A stretch of DNA of 36,823 nucleotides. It comes from Chthonomonas calidirosea. Lineage in GTDB: Bacteria; Armatimonadota; Chthonomonadetes; Chthonomonadales; Chthonomonadaceae. A program made the position numbers and the translations under genes. Below the pieces are notes generated by a model. The model was not told the DNA's origin, did not search any database, and was given only the letters and a program-made list of their open reading frames with translations. Positions 28,303 to 36,823 of the stretch are shown here, piece after piece. The first letter of the stretch is position 1. Each line of letters opens with the position of its first letter. The stretch is taken from NCBI GenBank assembly GCA_945878775.1, contig CAMCUQ010000015.1:1-36823 (forward strand), given 5' to 3'.

Positions 28303-29448
28303 TTGAAAGTACCTCTCGCGGACCTACGAGCTCAATATTACGAGCTTAAAGATCAGATCGATACCGCAATTGCTGACGTTATCGAAACGGGACAATTTAG
28401 TGGCGGTGCGCGGGTAGCAAATCTCGAACATGAGATAGCAAACCTCTGCGGAGCCAAGCATGGGATTGGAGTTGCCTCTGGTACGGACGCCTTAATACTC
28501 GCACTGGACGCTTTGGGAATCGGGCGAGATGATGAGGTGATCACGACCCCCTTTACGTTTGGGGCTACTACGGAGGCTATCGCGCGAATGGGAGCGCGTC
28601 CTGTGTACGTGGATATCGATCCTGATACCTATAATATCGATGTGAACCGCATCGAATCCCGCATAACGAAACGCACAAAAGCCCTGCTGCCCGTTGATCT
28701 TTACGGTCAAATGAGTAATCGCGAGGCACTTATCGCTATCGCAAGCCGTTATGGACTCCGCCTTATCAACGATTCTGCGCAGTCTATTGGAAGCACACGC
28801 CACGGTATTCCTATCGCTGTGCAGGGGGATGCCTCAACTCTCTCTTTTTATCCAACAAAGAACTTGGCGGCATACGGCGATGGTGGCATGATTTTGACGA
28901 ATGATGACGAAGCCGCTGAGGTGCTTAGAAGTCTGCGAGGACACGGCACGCATGGGCATAAGTACCACTATGTTCGTGTGGGGTACTGTAGCCGTCTAGA
29001 TGCAATGCAGGCAGCAGTTCTCGCCGTCAAATTGCCTCTGCTGGTGGGCTGGAACGACGCGCGCCGTAGAAACGCTCACGTATATAACCGCTTGCTGGTA
29101 GATGTGGCACAGGAGAGCGGCGGCGAGTTGGTTCTGCCCTTAGAGACTCCAGAAAGCTTCCACGTCTATCATCAGTACACCATTCGACACCGTCGTCGTG
29201 GCGAACTACAAGCATTTTTGAAAGAGCGTCAGATAGGCACTGAGATATACTACCCTGCGCCCCTCCATCTTCAGCCCGCTTACACTCCGCTTGGCTATCG
29301 AGAAGGCGATTTCCCCATCTCGGAACGGGTTGCAAATGAGGTTCTTTCGTTGCCAATCCATCCAGAGTTGACGGAAGAGCAAGTGACCTACGTTTCTCAA
29401 TGCATCTGTGAGTTTCAGACTAGCCGTGTCGCGTCATCATTGCATTAA
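28303..29448 (+). CDS. DegT/DnrJ/EryC1/StrS family sugar aminotransferase
   Basis: VPLADLRAQYYELKDQIDTAIADVIETGQFSGG, GVASGTDALILALDALGIG, DSAQSIGS, STLSFYPTKNLAAYGDGGMILTND (PLP Lys), RLDAMQAAVL. TTG start at 28303 after AAGGAGG. Confidence 0.92.
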   Translation: MKVPLADLRAQYYELKDQIDTAIADVIETGQFSGGARVANLEHEIANLCGAKHGIGVASGTDALILALDALGIGRDDEVITTPFTFGATTEAIARMGARPVYVDIDPDTYNIDVNRIESRITKRTKALLPVDLYGQMSNREALIAIASRYGLRLINDSAQSIGSTRHGIPIAVQGDASTLSFYPTKNLAAYGDGGMILTNDDEAAEVLRSLRGHGTHGHKYHYVRVGYCSRLDAMQAAVLAVKLPLLVGWNDARRRNAHVYNRLLVDVAQESGGELVLPLETPESFHVYHQYTIRHRRRGELQAFLKERQIGTEIYYPAPLHLQPAYTPLGYREGDFPISERVANEVLSLPIHPELTEEQVTYVSQCICEFQTSRVASSLH

Positions 29449-29490
29449 GAATGACGTGCATTTTTGAATTTGTGTTATTGAGGAGAAGTT

Positions 29491-30546
29491 ATGAGTGAAG
29501 TGACCCCTGAGTTTGCGGGAGACCGTTATGATAAGACTCCCGAAGGTTGGTTTCGTCGTTCTGGGCGTTCTGGATTGCTTTTGCCCGCTATATCGATGGG
29601 GTGCTGGCACAATTTTGGCGATCCCGGTACGGATTCCGCACGTCATGCCGATGACCATTCTCTCCATGAGAACGCGAAGGCGATGCTCTTTGCCTCATTC
29701 GATAACGGGATCACGCATTTTGATCTTGCCAACAACTATGGACCCTCGCCGGGAGCCGCTGAGACCCGTGTTGGACGCATCCTCAAGGAGAACTTTCAAG
29801 GCTATCGGGATGAGTTGATTATCTCCTCGAAAGCGGGCTATTGGATGTGGAAAGGTCCCTATGGAGAATGGGGATCAAGAAAATACCTCACTGCCTCCCT
29901 CGATCAATCGCTGAAGCGTTTGCAATTGGACTATGTGGACATCTTCTACTCGCACCGCTTTGATCCAAACACCCCTCTTGAAGAGACCATGTTTGCACTC
30001 GACTCGGCAGTGCGTTCTGGAAAAGCCCTCTATGTGGGAATATCTAGCTATAGTGGAGAGCAGACCCGACGCGCCATCGCGATATGTGAGGCGCACAACT
30101 ATGTCAAGCCGATCATTCATCAGCCGAGCTATTCGATGCTAAACCGTTGGATCGAGCCGGACCTCCTCCCTGCAACGGGGGATTTGGGCATTGGGGTCAT
30201 CGCGTTCTGCCCATTGGCACAAGGGCTTCTAACGGACAAATATCTAAACGGTATCCCCGATGATTCGCGTGTCCGACAACCCGCAGGAGCTTTGAATGAA
30301 GGGAGTATCACGCCGGAAACGGTGGCGAAACTCAAAGGGCTTCAAGGTGTGGCAAAAGAGCGTGGTCAGTCCCTTGCACAAATGGCTCTCTCTTGGTCAC
30401 TTCGAGATAGTAGAGTGACTTCTGCTCTCATTGGAGCAAGCCGCGCTGAACAGATCGTCGAGAATGTGAAGGCTGCCGAAAACGTGATCTTCTCACAAGA
30501 AGAGATCACTCTCATCGATGGGATTCTTGCTGGGAAAACGGCATAA
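29491..30546 (+). CDS. Aldo/keto reductase (YghZ/MgrA-like L-glyceraldehyde 3-phosphate reductase family)
   Basis: RRSGRSGLLLPAISMGCWHNFGD, ANNYGPSPGAAETRVGRIL, LQLDYVDIFYSHRFDPNTPLEETM, SLRDSRVTSALIGASRAEQIVEN. Confidence 0.92.
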   Translation: MSEVTPEFAGDRYDKTPEGWFRRSGRSGLLLPAISMGCWHNFGDPGTDSARHADDHSLHENAKAMLFASFDNGITHFDLANNYGPSPGAAETRVGRILKENFQGYRDELIISSKAGYWMWKGPYGEWGSRKYLTASLDQSLKRLQLDYVDIFYSHRFDPNTPLEETMFALDSAVRSGKALYVGISSYSGEQTRRAIAICEAHNYVKPIIHQPSYSMLNRWIEPDLLPATGDLGIGVIAFCPLAQGLLTDKYLNGIPDDSRVRQPAGALNEGSITPETVAKLKGLQGVAKERGQSLAQMALSWSLRDSRVTSALIGASRAEQIVENVKAAENVIFSQEEITLIDGILAGKTA

Positions 30547-30564
30547 GGGAGAACCTTCCACGCC

Positions 30565-31707
30565 ATGATCCAACGGCTATACGTTCACAACTTTAGATGT
30601 TTAGAGAACTTCGACTTGCTTTTAGCCGATAAATCGTCCATGCTATTGATTGGCAAAAATGGCACCGGTAAATCTACTATTGCCTCTGTGTTAGAGGTGT
30701 TCCAAAATATCGGGAGGGGAAACAATCAGGTTAGTCAGCTTTTTAGCCTTACAGATTTTGCACAGGGAAAAACGGACGTGCCGATTCGTATCGAAATTGA
30801 GGTGCTTCTCAATGGGGTGAGGTACGAATACAAGATTGCCGTGGAGTTGTCTGGAGGGTTTAAGGAGATTCGTATTCGAGAAGAGAGGCTTGTTGCCGAT
30901 GGCAAAGACCTTTTTTTTAGAGATATTGCCCAAGTAAACCTTGTTAAGAACGAAAACTTGCCACCCTCTCAGTTTACAGTAAATTGGTATCTTGTGGCTC
31001 TTCCTGTGATTCAATCGAACTCAATTGATCCGATATATGTCTTTAAGGTCTGGTTGGCTCAAATGTTGATATTAGCTCCCATTCCTGCCCTCATTGCAGG
31101 CAATTCTGAGAGGCAGAGTTTAGAGCCCAATAGGCAAGCCACAAATTATGGCGACTGGTTTTCAGGTCTAATCGCACAATCTCCACGCGCGTACAGTATC
31201 ATTGAGCATCATGTCAAAGAGATATTGCACGACATGAGTGATATAACCAGTCCTGTTATTGGTCGAGACCCACGTAATGGAGTGGACTCCCGCACTCTGC
31301 TTGTGAGATTTAAGGCGAAAGGTAGCGGAGCGAGAATACCTTTAGATATTCCTTTTCAATCTCTCTCTGATGGTGAGAAGATATTCTTTATTTTTGCCAC
31401 TGTTCTTGCCGTGAACCAGACAAATGGACCTGTATTCTGTTTTTGGGATGAACCAGATAACTTCATATCACTTGATGAAGTGGGACATTTTATTATGGCA
31501 CTGCGTCGTTCATTTCAGTCACAGGGTCAATTTATTGCTACCTCTCATAATGCAACAGTGGTTCGCCACTTCTCGAATGAGAATACCCTGTTACTTGGCA
31601 GGCGTAGCCACCAAGACCCTACACGTTCTGTTTGGCTCAACGAAGCAAAGTGGGATGGCGACCTTGTTCACGCGTTAAGCGACAATGAGATTGAGCCATG
31701 GGAATGA
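30565..31707 (+). CDS. AAA family ATPase (RecF/OLD/AAA_21-like, SMC-type ABC ATPase fold)
   Basis: IQRLYVHNFRCLENFDLLL, Walker A LLIGKNGTGKST, signature FQSLSDGEKIFF, Walker B FCFWDEPDNF, His switch FIATSHNATVV. Confidence 0.9.
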   Translation: MIQRLYVHNFRCLENFDLLLADKSSMLLIGKNGTGKSTIASVLEVFQNIGRGNNQVSQLFSLTDFAQGKTDVPIRIEIEVLLNGVRYEYKIAVELSGGFKEIRIREERLVADGKDLFFRDIAQVNLVKNENLPPSQFTVNWYLVALPVIQSNSIDPIYVFKVWLAQMLILAPIPALIAGNSERQSLEPNRQATNYGDWFSGLIAQSPRAYSIIEHHVKEILHDMSDITSPVIGRDPRNGVDSRTLLVRFKAKGSGARIPLDIPFQSLSDGEKIFFIFATVLAVNQTNGPVFCFWDEPDNFISLDEVGHFIMALRRSFQSQGQFIATSHNATVVRHFSNENTLLLGRRSHQDPTRSVWLNEAKWDGDLVHALSDNEIEPWE

Positions 31708-32174
31708 ACAAATATCAACCCCATGTTGTCGTCTTACCAGAGGATGATGCCACCCGCCAATTGGCAGTAGGTTTTAGTTTGGGAATGCACCAAACCTGTC
31801 CGCTGGATGTGAAAGACCCTGCTGGCGGTTGGACACACGTTCTCCAACTGTTTGTGACAGAATATCTTCCCAAATTTCGGAAAGATAAAGGGAACCTGCA
31901 CCTTGTTATGCTCATTGATTTTGACAATAATCTGGAGCGATTGGAAACGATGAGGGAACGTATTCCTGATGAACTGAAAGGGCGCGTATTTGTTATCGGG
32001 GCATGGTCAGCAGCAGAAAAATTGCGACAGGGTCAGTATGGCAGTTTTGAGAAGATTGGATTGTCGCTGGCTCAGGATTGTCAAGAGGAGAGACCGTGGA
32101 ACCATGAGCTCCTCCAGCATATTGACGAGGAGATTAAGGACATGACCAAAGCCCTTAAACCCATTTTGTTTTAG
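31698..32174 (+). CDS. Small Toprim-like (DUF4276-like?) partner protein of the AAA ATPase
   Basis: 158 aa. Acidic motif after strand 1 (HVVVLPEDDA) and DxD after a later strand (LHLVMLIDFDNN), the spacing expected for Toprim-type metal sites. Overlaps the ATPase stop; ATG at 31698 or 31704 (ATGA). Confidence 0.6.
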   Translation: MGMNKYQPHVVVLPEDDATRQLAVGFSLGMHQTCPLDVKDPAGGWTHVLQLFVTEYLPKFRKDKGNLHLVMLIDFDNNLERLETMRERIPDELKGRVFVIGAWSAAEKLRQGQYGSFEKIGLSLAQDCQEERPWNHELLQHIDEEIKDMTKALKPILF

Positions 32175-32228
32175 TGGAGAGCGTCTATTGAAGAGTAAAG
32201 CAAAACTTAGCTGGGAGTCGTATCTGCA

Positions 32229-33281
32229 ATGAAGGCAATGATTTTGGCGGCGGGAGTTGGCTCCCGTCTTGATCCGTTGACAAGGAACGTACCGAAGCCC
32301 CTTGTTCCTATCGTAAACCGCCCTGTAATGGAGTACTTGATCGATCTGCTGAAGAAGCATGGGTTCAATGAGATTATGGTGAACCTCCACTATTTGGGGG
32401 ATCAGATCGTGTCCTATTTTGGCGATGGTTCTCAATGGGGCGTCAAACTGTACTACTCACACGAAGATCAATTGTGGGGGGATGCCGGAAGCCTCAAACG
32501 TGTGGAAGAGTTTTTTAAGGACGAGACCTTTATTGTTATTGGCGGTGACGACCTGACAGATATGGACTTGACTCGTCTGCTTCGGACGCACAAAGAGAAG
32601 AAAGCTATTGCCACTATTGCGTTGTCGCTTGTCGATGACCCTAGCGAATATGGCATCGTCTTGATGGATGAAAATAGTCGCATTACGCGGTTTTTGGAGA
32701 AGCCAAAAGGAGAGGTGATCTTCTCGAATACGGCAAATACGGGCGTGTATATCTTTGAACCAGACATTTTTGAATTGATACCGCGAGGAACCTTCTATTT
32801 GTTTGGCAAGCAGGTTTTCCCTTTGCTTCTCGATCAAAGGCTCCCGCTATTTGGGCATCTGACAGCTGCCTACTGGAAAGACGTGGGGAACCTGAAGGTT
32901 TATCAGCAGACGCATCAGGATGTTCTTGCTGGGCGTGTGGATACCAAATTGCCCTTAACAGAAGCGCGGAAGTATGTGTGGATCGGTGAGAATGTCACCA
33001 TTGATCCCACTGCGGAGATCGGTTATCCCGTTGCCATTGGGCACAACGCCGTCATACAGGCAGGGGCGCGTATCTTAGAGAATACCATTGTGGGGAACAA
33101 TTGTACCGTGGAAGAGGGCGCAACCGTCCGGGATAGCATTCTTTGGGATGGTTCTGTCGTCATGCGAAACACCCATTTGGAACGGTGCGTCGTGGGTAAG
33201 GAATGTAAGGTCAAGACAGATGCCGCCATCTTTGATGGTATTATCGTGAACCCACAACGCCCCGAGGCGAACGGTAAATAG
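32229..33281 (+). CDS. Sugar-phosphate nucleotidyltransferase with left-handed beta-helix (GDP-mannose pyrophosphorylase / glucose-1-phosphate thymidylyltransferase-like)
   Basis: MKAMILAAGVGSRLDPLTRNVPKPLVPIVNRPVMEYLIDLLKKHG, FIVIGGDDLTDMDL, hexapeptide-like C-terminus (VTIDPTAEIGYPVAIGHNAVIQAGARILENTIVGNN). Confidence 0.92.
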   Translation: MKAMILAAGVGSRLDPLTRNVPKPLVPIVNRPVMEYLIDLLKKHGFNEIMVNLHYLGDQIVSYFGDGSQWGVKLYYSHEDQLWGDAGSLKRVEEFFKDETFIVIGGDDLTDMDLTRLLRTHKEKKAIATIALSLVDDPSEYGIVLMDENSRITRFLEKPKGEVIFSNTANTGVYIFEPDIFELIPRGTFYLFGKQVFPLLLDQRLPLFGHLTAAYWKDVGNLKVYQQTHQDVLAGRVDTKLPLTEARKYVWIGENVTIDPTAEIGYPVAIGHNAVIQAGARILENTIVGNNCTVEEGATVRDSILWDGSVVMRNTHLERCVVGKECKVKTDAAIFDGIIVNPQRPEANGK

Positions 33282-33300
33282 CCGTTACATCTGCAACATG

Positions 33301-33356
33301 AAAAGACCTCCTGCTTTCCCTTTTTTGGGGTATGCAGGAGGTCTTTTGTTTTTTGT
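33301..33356. terminator. Terminator between convergent genes
   Basis: AAAAGACCTCCTGC (33301-33314) / GCAGGAGGTCTTTT (33334-33347), then GTTTTTTG. Minus-strand use also possible for ahcY. Confidence 0.88.
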
Positions 33357-33370
33357 TGCGCTAAAAGGCT

Positions 33371-34798
33371 CTAGTAGCGGTAGGTATCCGGCTTGTAGGG
33401 ACCTTCGGTAGGGACGCCAATATAGTCTGCTTGGCGAGCCGTAAGCGTCGTGAGTTTCACGCCAATCTTCTCGAGGTGGAGGCGAGCAACCTCTTCATCC
33501 AGTTGCTTGGGAAGTGTGTAGACGCCAACCTCATAGCGATCTCGGTTTTTCCAGAGATCGATTTGTGCCAGAGTCTGGTTTGCGAAACTGTTGGACATGA
33601 CGAAGCTGGGGTGTCCTGTCGCACAGCCCAAATTCACGAGACGTCCTTCCGCGAGGAGGAAGATGCTATTTCCAGTGGGGAAAGTGTACATATCGACTTG
33701 GGGCTTGATATTGGTTCGGACTGCGCCGGAGTTGTTCAAGAGGTCAACCTGAATCTCGTTGTCGAAGTGTCCAATATTGCAGACAATCGCCTGATCCTTC
33801 ATCTTCTTCATGTGTTCCAACGTGATGATGTCCACGTTTCCGGTACAGGTGACATAAATATCTCCAATGCCTAGGCTCTCTTCCACTGTGGTGACCTGAT
33901 AGCCTTCCATTGCCGCCTGTAGGGCGTTGATGGGGTCTATTTCGGTGACAATGACACGTGCACCTAAACCGCGCAGAGATTTTGCTGAGCCTTTGCCCAC
34001 ATCACCATAACCACAGACGACGGCGACTTTGCCGGCTACCATCACGTCTGTAGCGCGTTTGATACCATCTACAAGCGATTCGCGGCAACCGTAGAGGTTA
34101 TCAAATTTGGATTTGGTGACGGAGTCGTTGACATTGATTGCGGGGATGAGTAGTGTGCCTGCCTCTTGCATTTTGTAGAGGCGATGGACGCCTGTAGTGG
34201 TCTCTTCGGAGACTCCGCGCCAATCTGCGACAACGTCATGCCAGAAGGAGGTGCTGTTCTGCGCCACTTCCTTCAGAAGGTTCTTGATTACCTGCTCCTC
34301 ATGGCTTTCGGAGGTGGTGCTCACCCAATCGCTCCCATTCTCCAACTCATAACCTTTGTGAATCAGGAGCGTGGCGTCTCCGCCATCGTCCACAATCAGC
34401 TGGGGACCTTTTCCGTCGGGGAAACTGAGGGCTTGGAAGGTACACCACCAATACTCTTCGAGGGTTTCACCCTTCCATGCGAAGACCGGAATGCCCGCTT
34501 CTGCAATAGCTGCTGCGGCGTGGTCTTGGGTAGAAAAAATGTTGCAGCTTGCCCAACGAACAGTGGCTCCGAGTGCAGTGAGAGTCTCGATCAGGACAGC
34601 TGTCTGAATGGTCATATGCAGAGAGCCCATGATACGGACTCCGGTGAGGGGCTTTTCTGCGGCGTATTTGTTGCGGATCGACATGAGACCGGGCATCTCT
34701 TGCTCGGCGATCATGATCTCTTTGCGCCCCCATGAGGCGAGGGAGAGATCGGCGACTTTATAGGGTACGGTTGTAGATTCCAATAGGGTTAAGCTCAT
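33371..34798 (-). CDS. ahcY: S-adenosylhomocysteine hydrolase (adenosylhomocysteinase)
   Basis: [84 protein letters not shown]-terminal PYKPDTYRY. Start at 34798 after GGAGG. Confidence 0.97.
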   Translation of the reverse strand: MSLTLLESTTVPYKVADLSLASWGRKEIMIAEQEMPGLMSIRNKYAAEKPLTGVRIMGSLHMTIQTAVLIETLTALGATVRWASCNIFSTQDHAAAAIAEAGIPVFAWKGETLEEYWWCTFQALSFPDGKGPQLIVDDGGDATLLIHKGYELENGSDWVSTTSESHEEQVIKNLLKEVAQNSTSFWHDVVADWRGVSEETTTGVHRLYKMQEAGTLLIPAINVNDSVTKSKFDNLYGCRESLVDGIKRATDVMVAGKVAVVCGYGDVGKGSAKSLRGLGARVIVTEIDPINALQAAMEGYQVTTVEESLGIGDIYVTCTGNVDIITLEHMKKMKDQAIVCNIGHFDNEIQVDLLNNSGAVRTNIKPQVDMYTFPTGNSIFLLAEGRLVNLGCATGHPSFVMSNSFANQTLAQIDLWKNRDRYEVGVYTLPKQLDEEVARLHLEKIGVKLTTLTARQADYIGVPTEGPYKPDTYRY

Positions 34799-34817
34799 TT
34801 TCAATACCTCCATGGAC

Positions 34818-34898
34818 TATTATGGCATATCAATCAATAAATCAATATCTATTGATGAATTATTTTGCATTCGGGTTAATTTTTTTTCTGCCATAATA
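34818..34898. promoter_or_regulatory. Shared regulatory region: mirrored extended -10 elements with a central palindrome
   Basis: Palindrome ATCAATA-tc-TATTGAT (34841-34856). TGCCATAAT on the plus strand at 34889-34897 and its mirror on the minus strand (TATTATGGCA, 34818-34827). Confidence 0.65.
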
Positions 34899-34941
34899 CC
34901 ATTGGGAATGTAAAACTAACTTTGATTATGGAACTCTGCTC

Positions 34942-35886
34942 ATGGAAGTATTGAAGTGGCTTCGACTATTGGGTGACGGCTCACGGGTTCGGATTTTGCG
35001 CTTGGTGGCACGGGAAGAGTTGAGCGTCGCGGATCTACAAGAGATTTTGGGCATGGGGCAGAGCCGCATCTCTATGCAACTCTCTCAGCTACGGCAATCG
35101 GAGTTTGTGGAGGTGCGTCGGGCAGGACAGAAGAGCCTGTACCATATGGTAATACCTGCCGGAGCCGAGGCGATTTTGCACGAGGTCTTAGAAAAATCGA
35201 CTTCTGACATTCGCGAGATCGCGCATGATGACGAAGGGCTGAGGCTACTCCTGGAGCGGCGTAAGGATCATCTGCGGAGCTACTTTGACGGGCTAGCGGG
35301 ACGCTTTGGGCGGAATTATGTTCCTGGTAGGAGCTGGAAGGCTCTTGCCGAAATGACGCTACGCCTGTTGCCACCCCTCGTTATTGCTGATATTGGGGCA
35401 GGGGAGGGGACGATGTCTCTCCTGCTTGCACAAACGGCTGAACGGGTTATTGCCGTCGATAGCTCTATCAAAATGGTGGAATATGGCTCCGAACTTGTTG
35501 TGCGGAACGGGATCGAGAATGTGGAGTATCGGCAAGGCGATATGGAGGAGTTGCCTATAGGGACAGAGGAGGTGGATATGGTGCTTTTACATCAGGCACT
35601 GCACCACGCCTTACACCCTTCCCAAGCCTTGTCCGAGGCGTGGCGGATATTACGCCCTAATGGTAGAATCGTTTTGCTTGATCTGGTGAAGCACGACGTA
35701 GAGGAGGCGCGTGAACTCTATGGCGATGTGTGGCTTGGCTTTTCCCAAGTGGAATTGGTAACACTCCTACGCAATGCCAAATTTGAGGATATTAGGATCT
35801 CTATTGTGGATAGAGCAGGAGAGCCACCCCATTTCGAGACGATTATGGCACTAGGCGCGAAGAGGTGTTCTCACCTAGCAGAATAA
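34942..35886 (+). CDS. ArsR-family HTH regulator fused to a SAM-dependent methyltransferase domain (SahR-like)
   Basis: N-terminal wHTH (LRLLGDGSRVRILRLVAREELSVADLQEILGMGQSRISMQLSQLRQSEFVEVRRAGQKSLYHM), C-terminal class I MTase (VIADIGAGEGTMSLLLAQTAERVIAVDSS). Divergent from ahcY. Confidence 0.9.
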   Translation: MEVLKWLRLLGDGSRVRILRLVAREELSVADLQEILGMGQSRISMQLSQLRQSEFVEVRRAGQKSLYHMVIPAGAEAILHEVLEKSTSDIREIAHDDEGLRLLLERRKDHLRSYFDGLAGRFGRNYVPGRSWKALAEMTLRLLPPLVIADIGAGEGTMSLLLAQTAERVIAVDSSIKMVEYGSELVVRNGIENVEYRQGDMEELPIGTEEVDMVLLHQALHHALHPSQALSEAWRILRPNGRIVLLDLVKHDVEEARELYGDVWLGFSQVELVTLLRNAKFEDIRISIVDRAGEPPHFETIMALGAKRCSHLAE

Positions 35887-36087
35887 CGGTATGGGCTTTC
35901 CGCATTTTATCCTGTCTTTGCAAATCGCGGAGAAACCTCGCAATGGTACGGTACGTATTCAGTATGTCTGCAGGCTGAGAGCCTTCTCCAGTTATTCGTC
36001 GATACCGGAGAGAGGCTTGCGAATCGGGATATAAGGGCGGTAGAAGGCTATTGCAGAGGACTAAGTTGTAACAAACCGCCCACGGGC

Positions 36088-36117
36088 TTGACAAATTCTT
36101 TGTTGGGCGAATATACT
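36088..36117 (+). promoter_or_regulatory. Sigma70-type promoter for the fatty-acid hydroxylase gene
   Basis: TTGACA (36088-36093), 18 nt, TATACT (36112-36117). Confidence 0.7.
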
Positions 36118-36199
36118 GAAGATATATCCTGCTCCTTAAGCAGGTGCGCGTGAAGGGGTAAGAACGCTTACCCTTGTTCAGAAGGGAAAACCTAATACA

Positions 36200-36802
36200 A
36201 TGAGTTGGAATCTAAAGTGCGAATTAGTCGCATTTGTTTGCTATTTCCTGTATGGCAGTTTCTTTGAATGGGCGTTCCACAAGTATCTCTTCCATTCAAA
36301 TAAGTACATTAAGGCAACCTATCGAGCACACATGCTCGTCCATCATCTTAGGTACAAGTACTCTAAGAACTCGTATGAATGGCATGAGGGAGATGGGCGC
36401 AACAAAGAGCATATTTCCATGGACTGGTTTGCGTTGCCTTTGTTCCTTGGTGTTCACCTTCCATTTCAGATTGCGATTCAGTATCTAACTGGCATTCCTA
36501 GTGCGTTTGCTGGTGTGGCTGCAATCACCGCGTACTACTGTGTGTATGAGTATTTCCACTTCTGTATGCACATTCCAGGAGGACGCTGGTTCGAGAACTT
36601 GAAGCCCTTTACCTTCGCTAAGGAGCATCACCGGATTCACCATAAGTATATGCTACGCAACCTAAACGTTTTCTTCCCGTTGGCTGATCTTTGCTTGGGA
36701 ACCTTTATCAGCGCAGATAAAAACCGAGCACAAGAGGCACGTGAGGCGGCGGCGAAAGAGAGTATCACTTCTATTGAGCGCGAAAAAGTCGGCGCACGAT
36801 AG
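36200..36802 (+). CDS. Fatty acid hydroxylase / sterol desaturase superfamily protein
   Basis: His boxes typical of the family: HKYLFH, HMLVHH, EYFHFCMH, HHRIHHKY; multiple TM segments. Confidence 0.85.
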   Translation: MSWNLKCELVAFVCYFLYGSFFEWAFHKYLFHSNKYIKATYRAHMLVHHLRYKYSKNSYEWHEGDGRNKEHISMDWFALPLFLGVHLPFQIAIQYLTGIPSAFAGVAAITAYYCVYEYFHFCMHIPGGRWFENLKPFTFAKEHHRIHHKYMLRNLNVFFPLADLCLGTFISADKNRAQEAREAAAKESITSIEREKVGAR

Positions 36803-36823
36803 AGCCACTGTAGTATTGTGAGC

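Noticed and set aside
34166-34735. 189-aa plus-strand ORF opposite ahcY
   Set aside because: Shadow ORF of the highly conserved ahcY coding strand.
34799-34941. Possible SAH riboswitch upstream of ahcY
   Set aside because: The region is AT-rich with no recognisable SAH-riboswitch core; a protein operator fits better.
35971-36016. GGCTGAGAGCC resembling the TPP-riboswitch CTGAGA element, with an imperfect AGCCTTCTCC/GGAGAGAGGCT hairpin
   Set aside because: No partner element like ACCTGATCTGG follows, and the downstream gene is not thiamine-related.
35843-36094. 83-aa minus-strand ORF in the gap before the fatty-acid hydroxylase
   Set aside because: No Shine-Dalgarno seen, low-information composition, overlaps the end of the SahR-like gene.
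1-36823. CRISPR arrays, insertion sequences or prophage genes
   Set aside because: No regularly spaced repeats, transposase-like or phage structural proteins seen in any frame.

Overview
This 36.8 kb bacterial chromosomal window is probably from an Armatimonadota-like genome; that is inferred from the style of the DUF1559-type prepilin and the DUF1592/DUF1552 pair. Coding density is high on both strands. It holds a 5' fragment of argS, a CBS-DUF1385 membrane protein, and a run of carbohydrate-active or secreted enzymes (DUF5060/GH5-like lipoprotein, alpha-galactosidase-like protein, two PhyH dioxygenases, tandem SGNH hydrolase). It also has a prepilin plus a small TM protein behind a long structured leader, a UDP-sugar dehydrogenase, a double alpha/beta hydrolase, and a MacA/MacB-type adaptor/permease pair without an ATPase. 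Further right are DUF3500, LolA-like, histidine phosphatase and FtsX-type proteins, the DUF1592/DUF1552 pair, tRNA-Glu(CTC), sugar-nucleotide genes, an aldo/keto reductase, an AAA ATPase with a Toprim-like partner, divergent ahcY / ArsR-methyltransferase (SahR-like) genes, and a fatty-acid hydroxylase. The best candidates for something new are (1) the overlapping AAA-ATPase/Toprim-like gene pair at 30565-32174, (2) a ~260-nt leader with nested stems and a possible pseudoknot between a consensus promoter and the prepilin gene (8865-9165), and (3) a SahR-like regulator divergent from ahcY with a palindrome and mirrored promoters between them. All functional calls come from reading motifs by eye; no database search was run.
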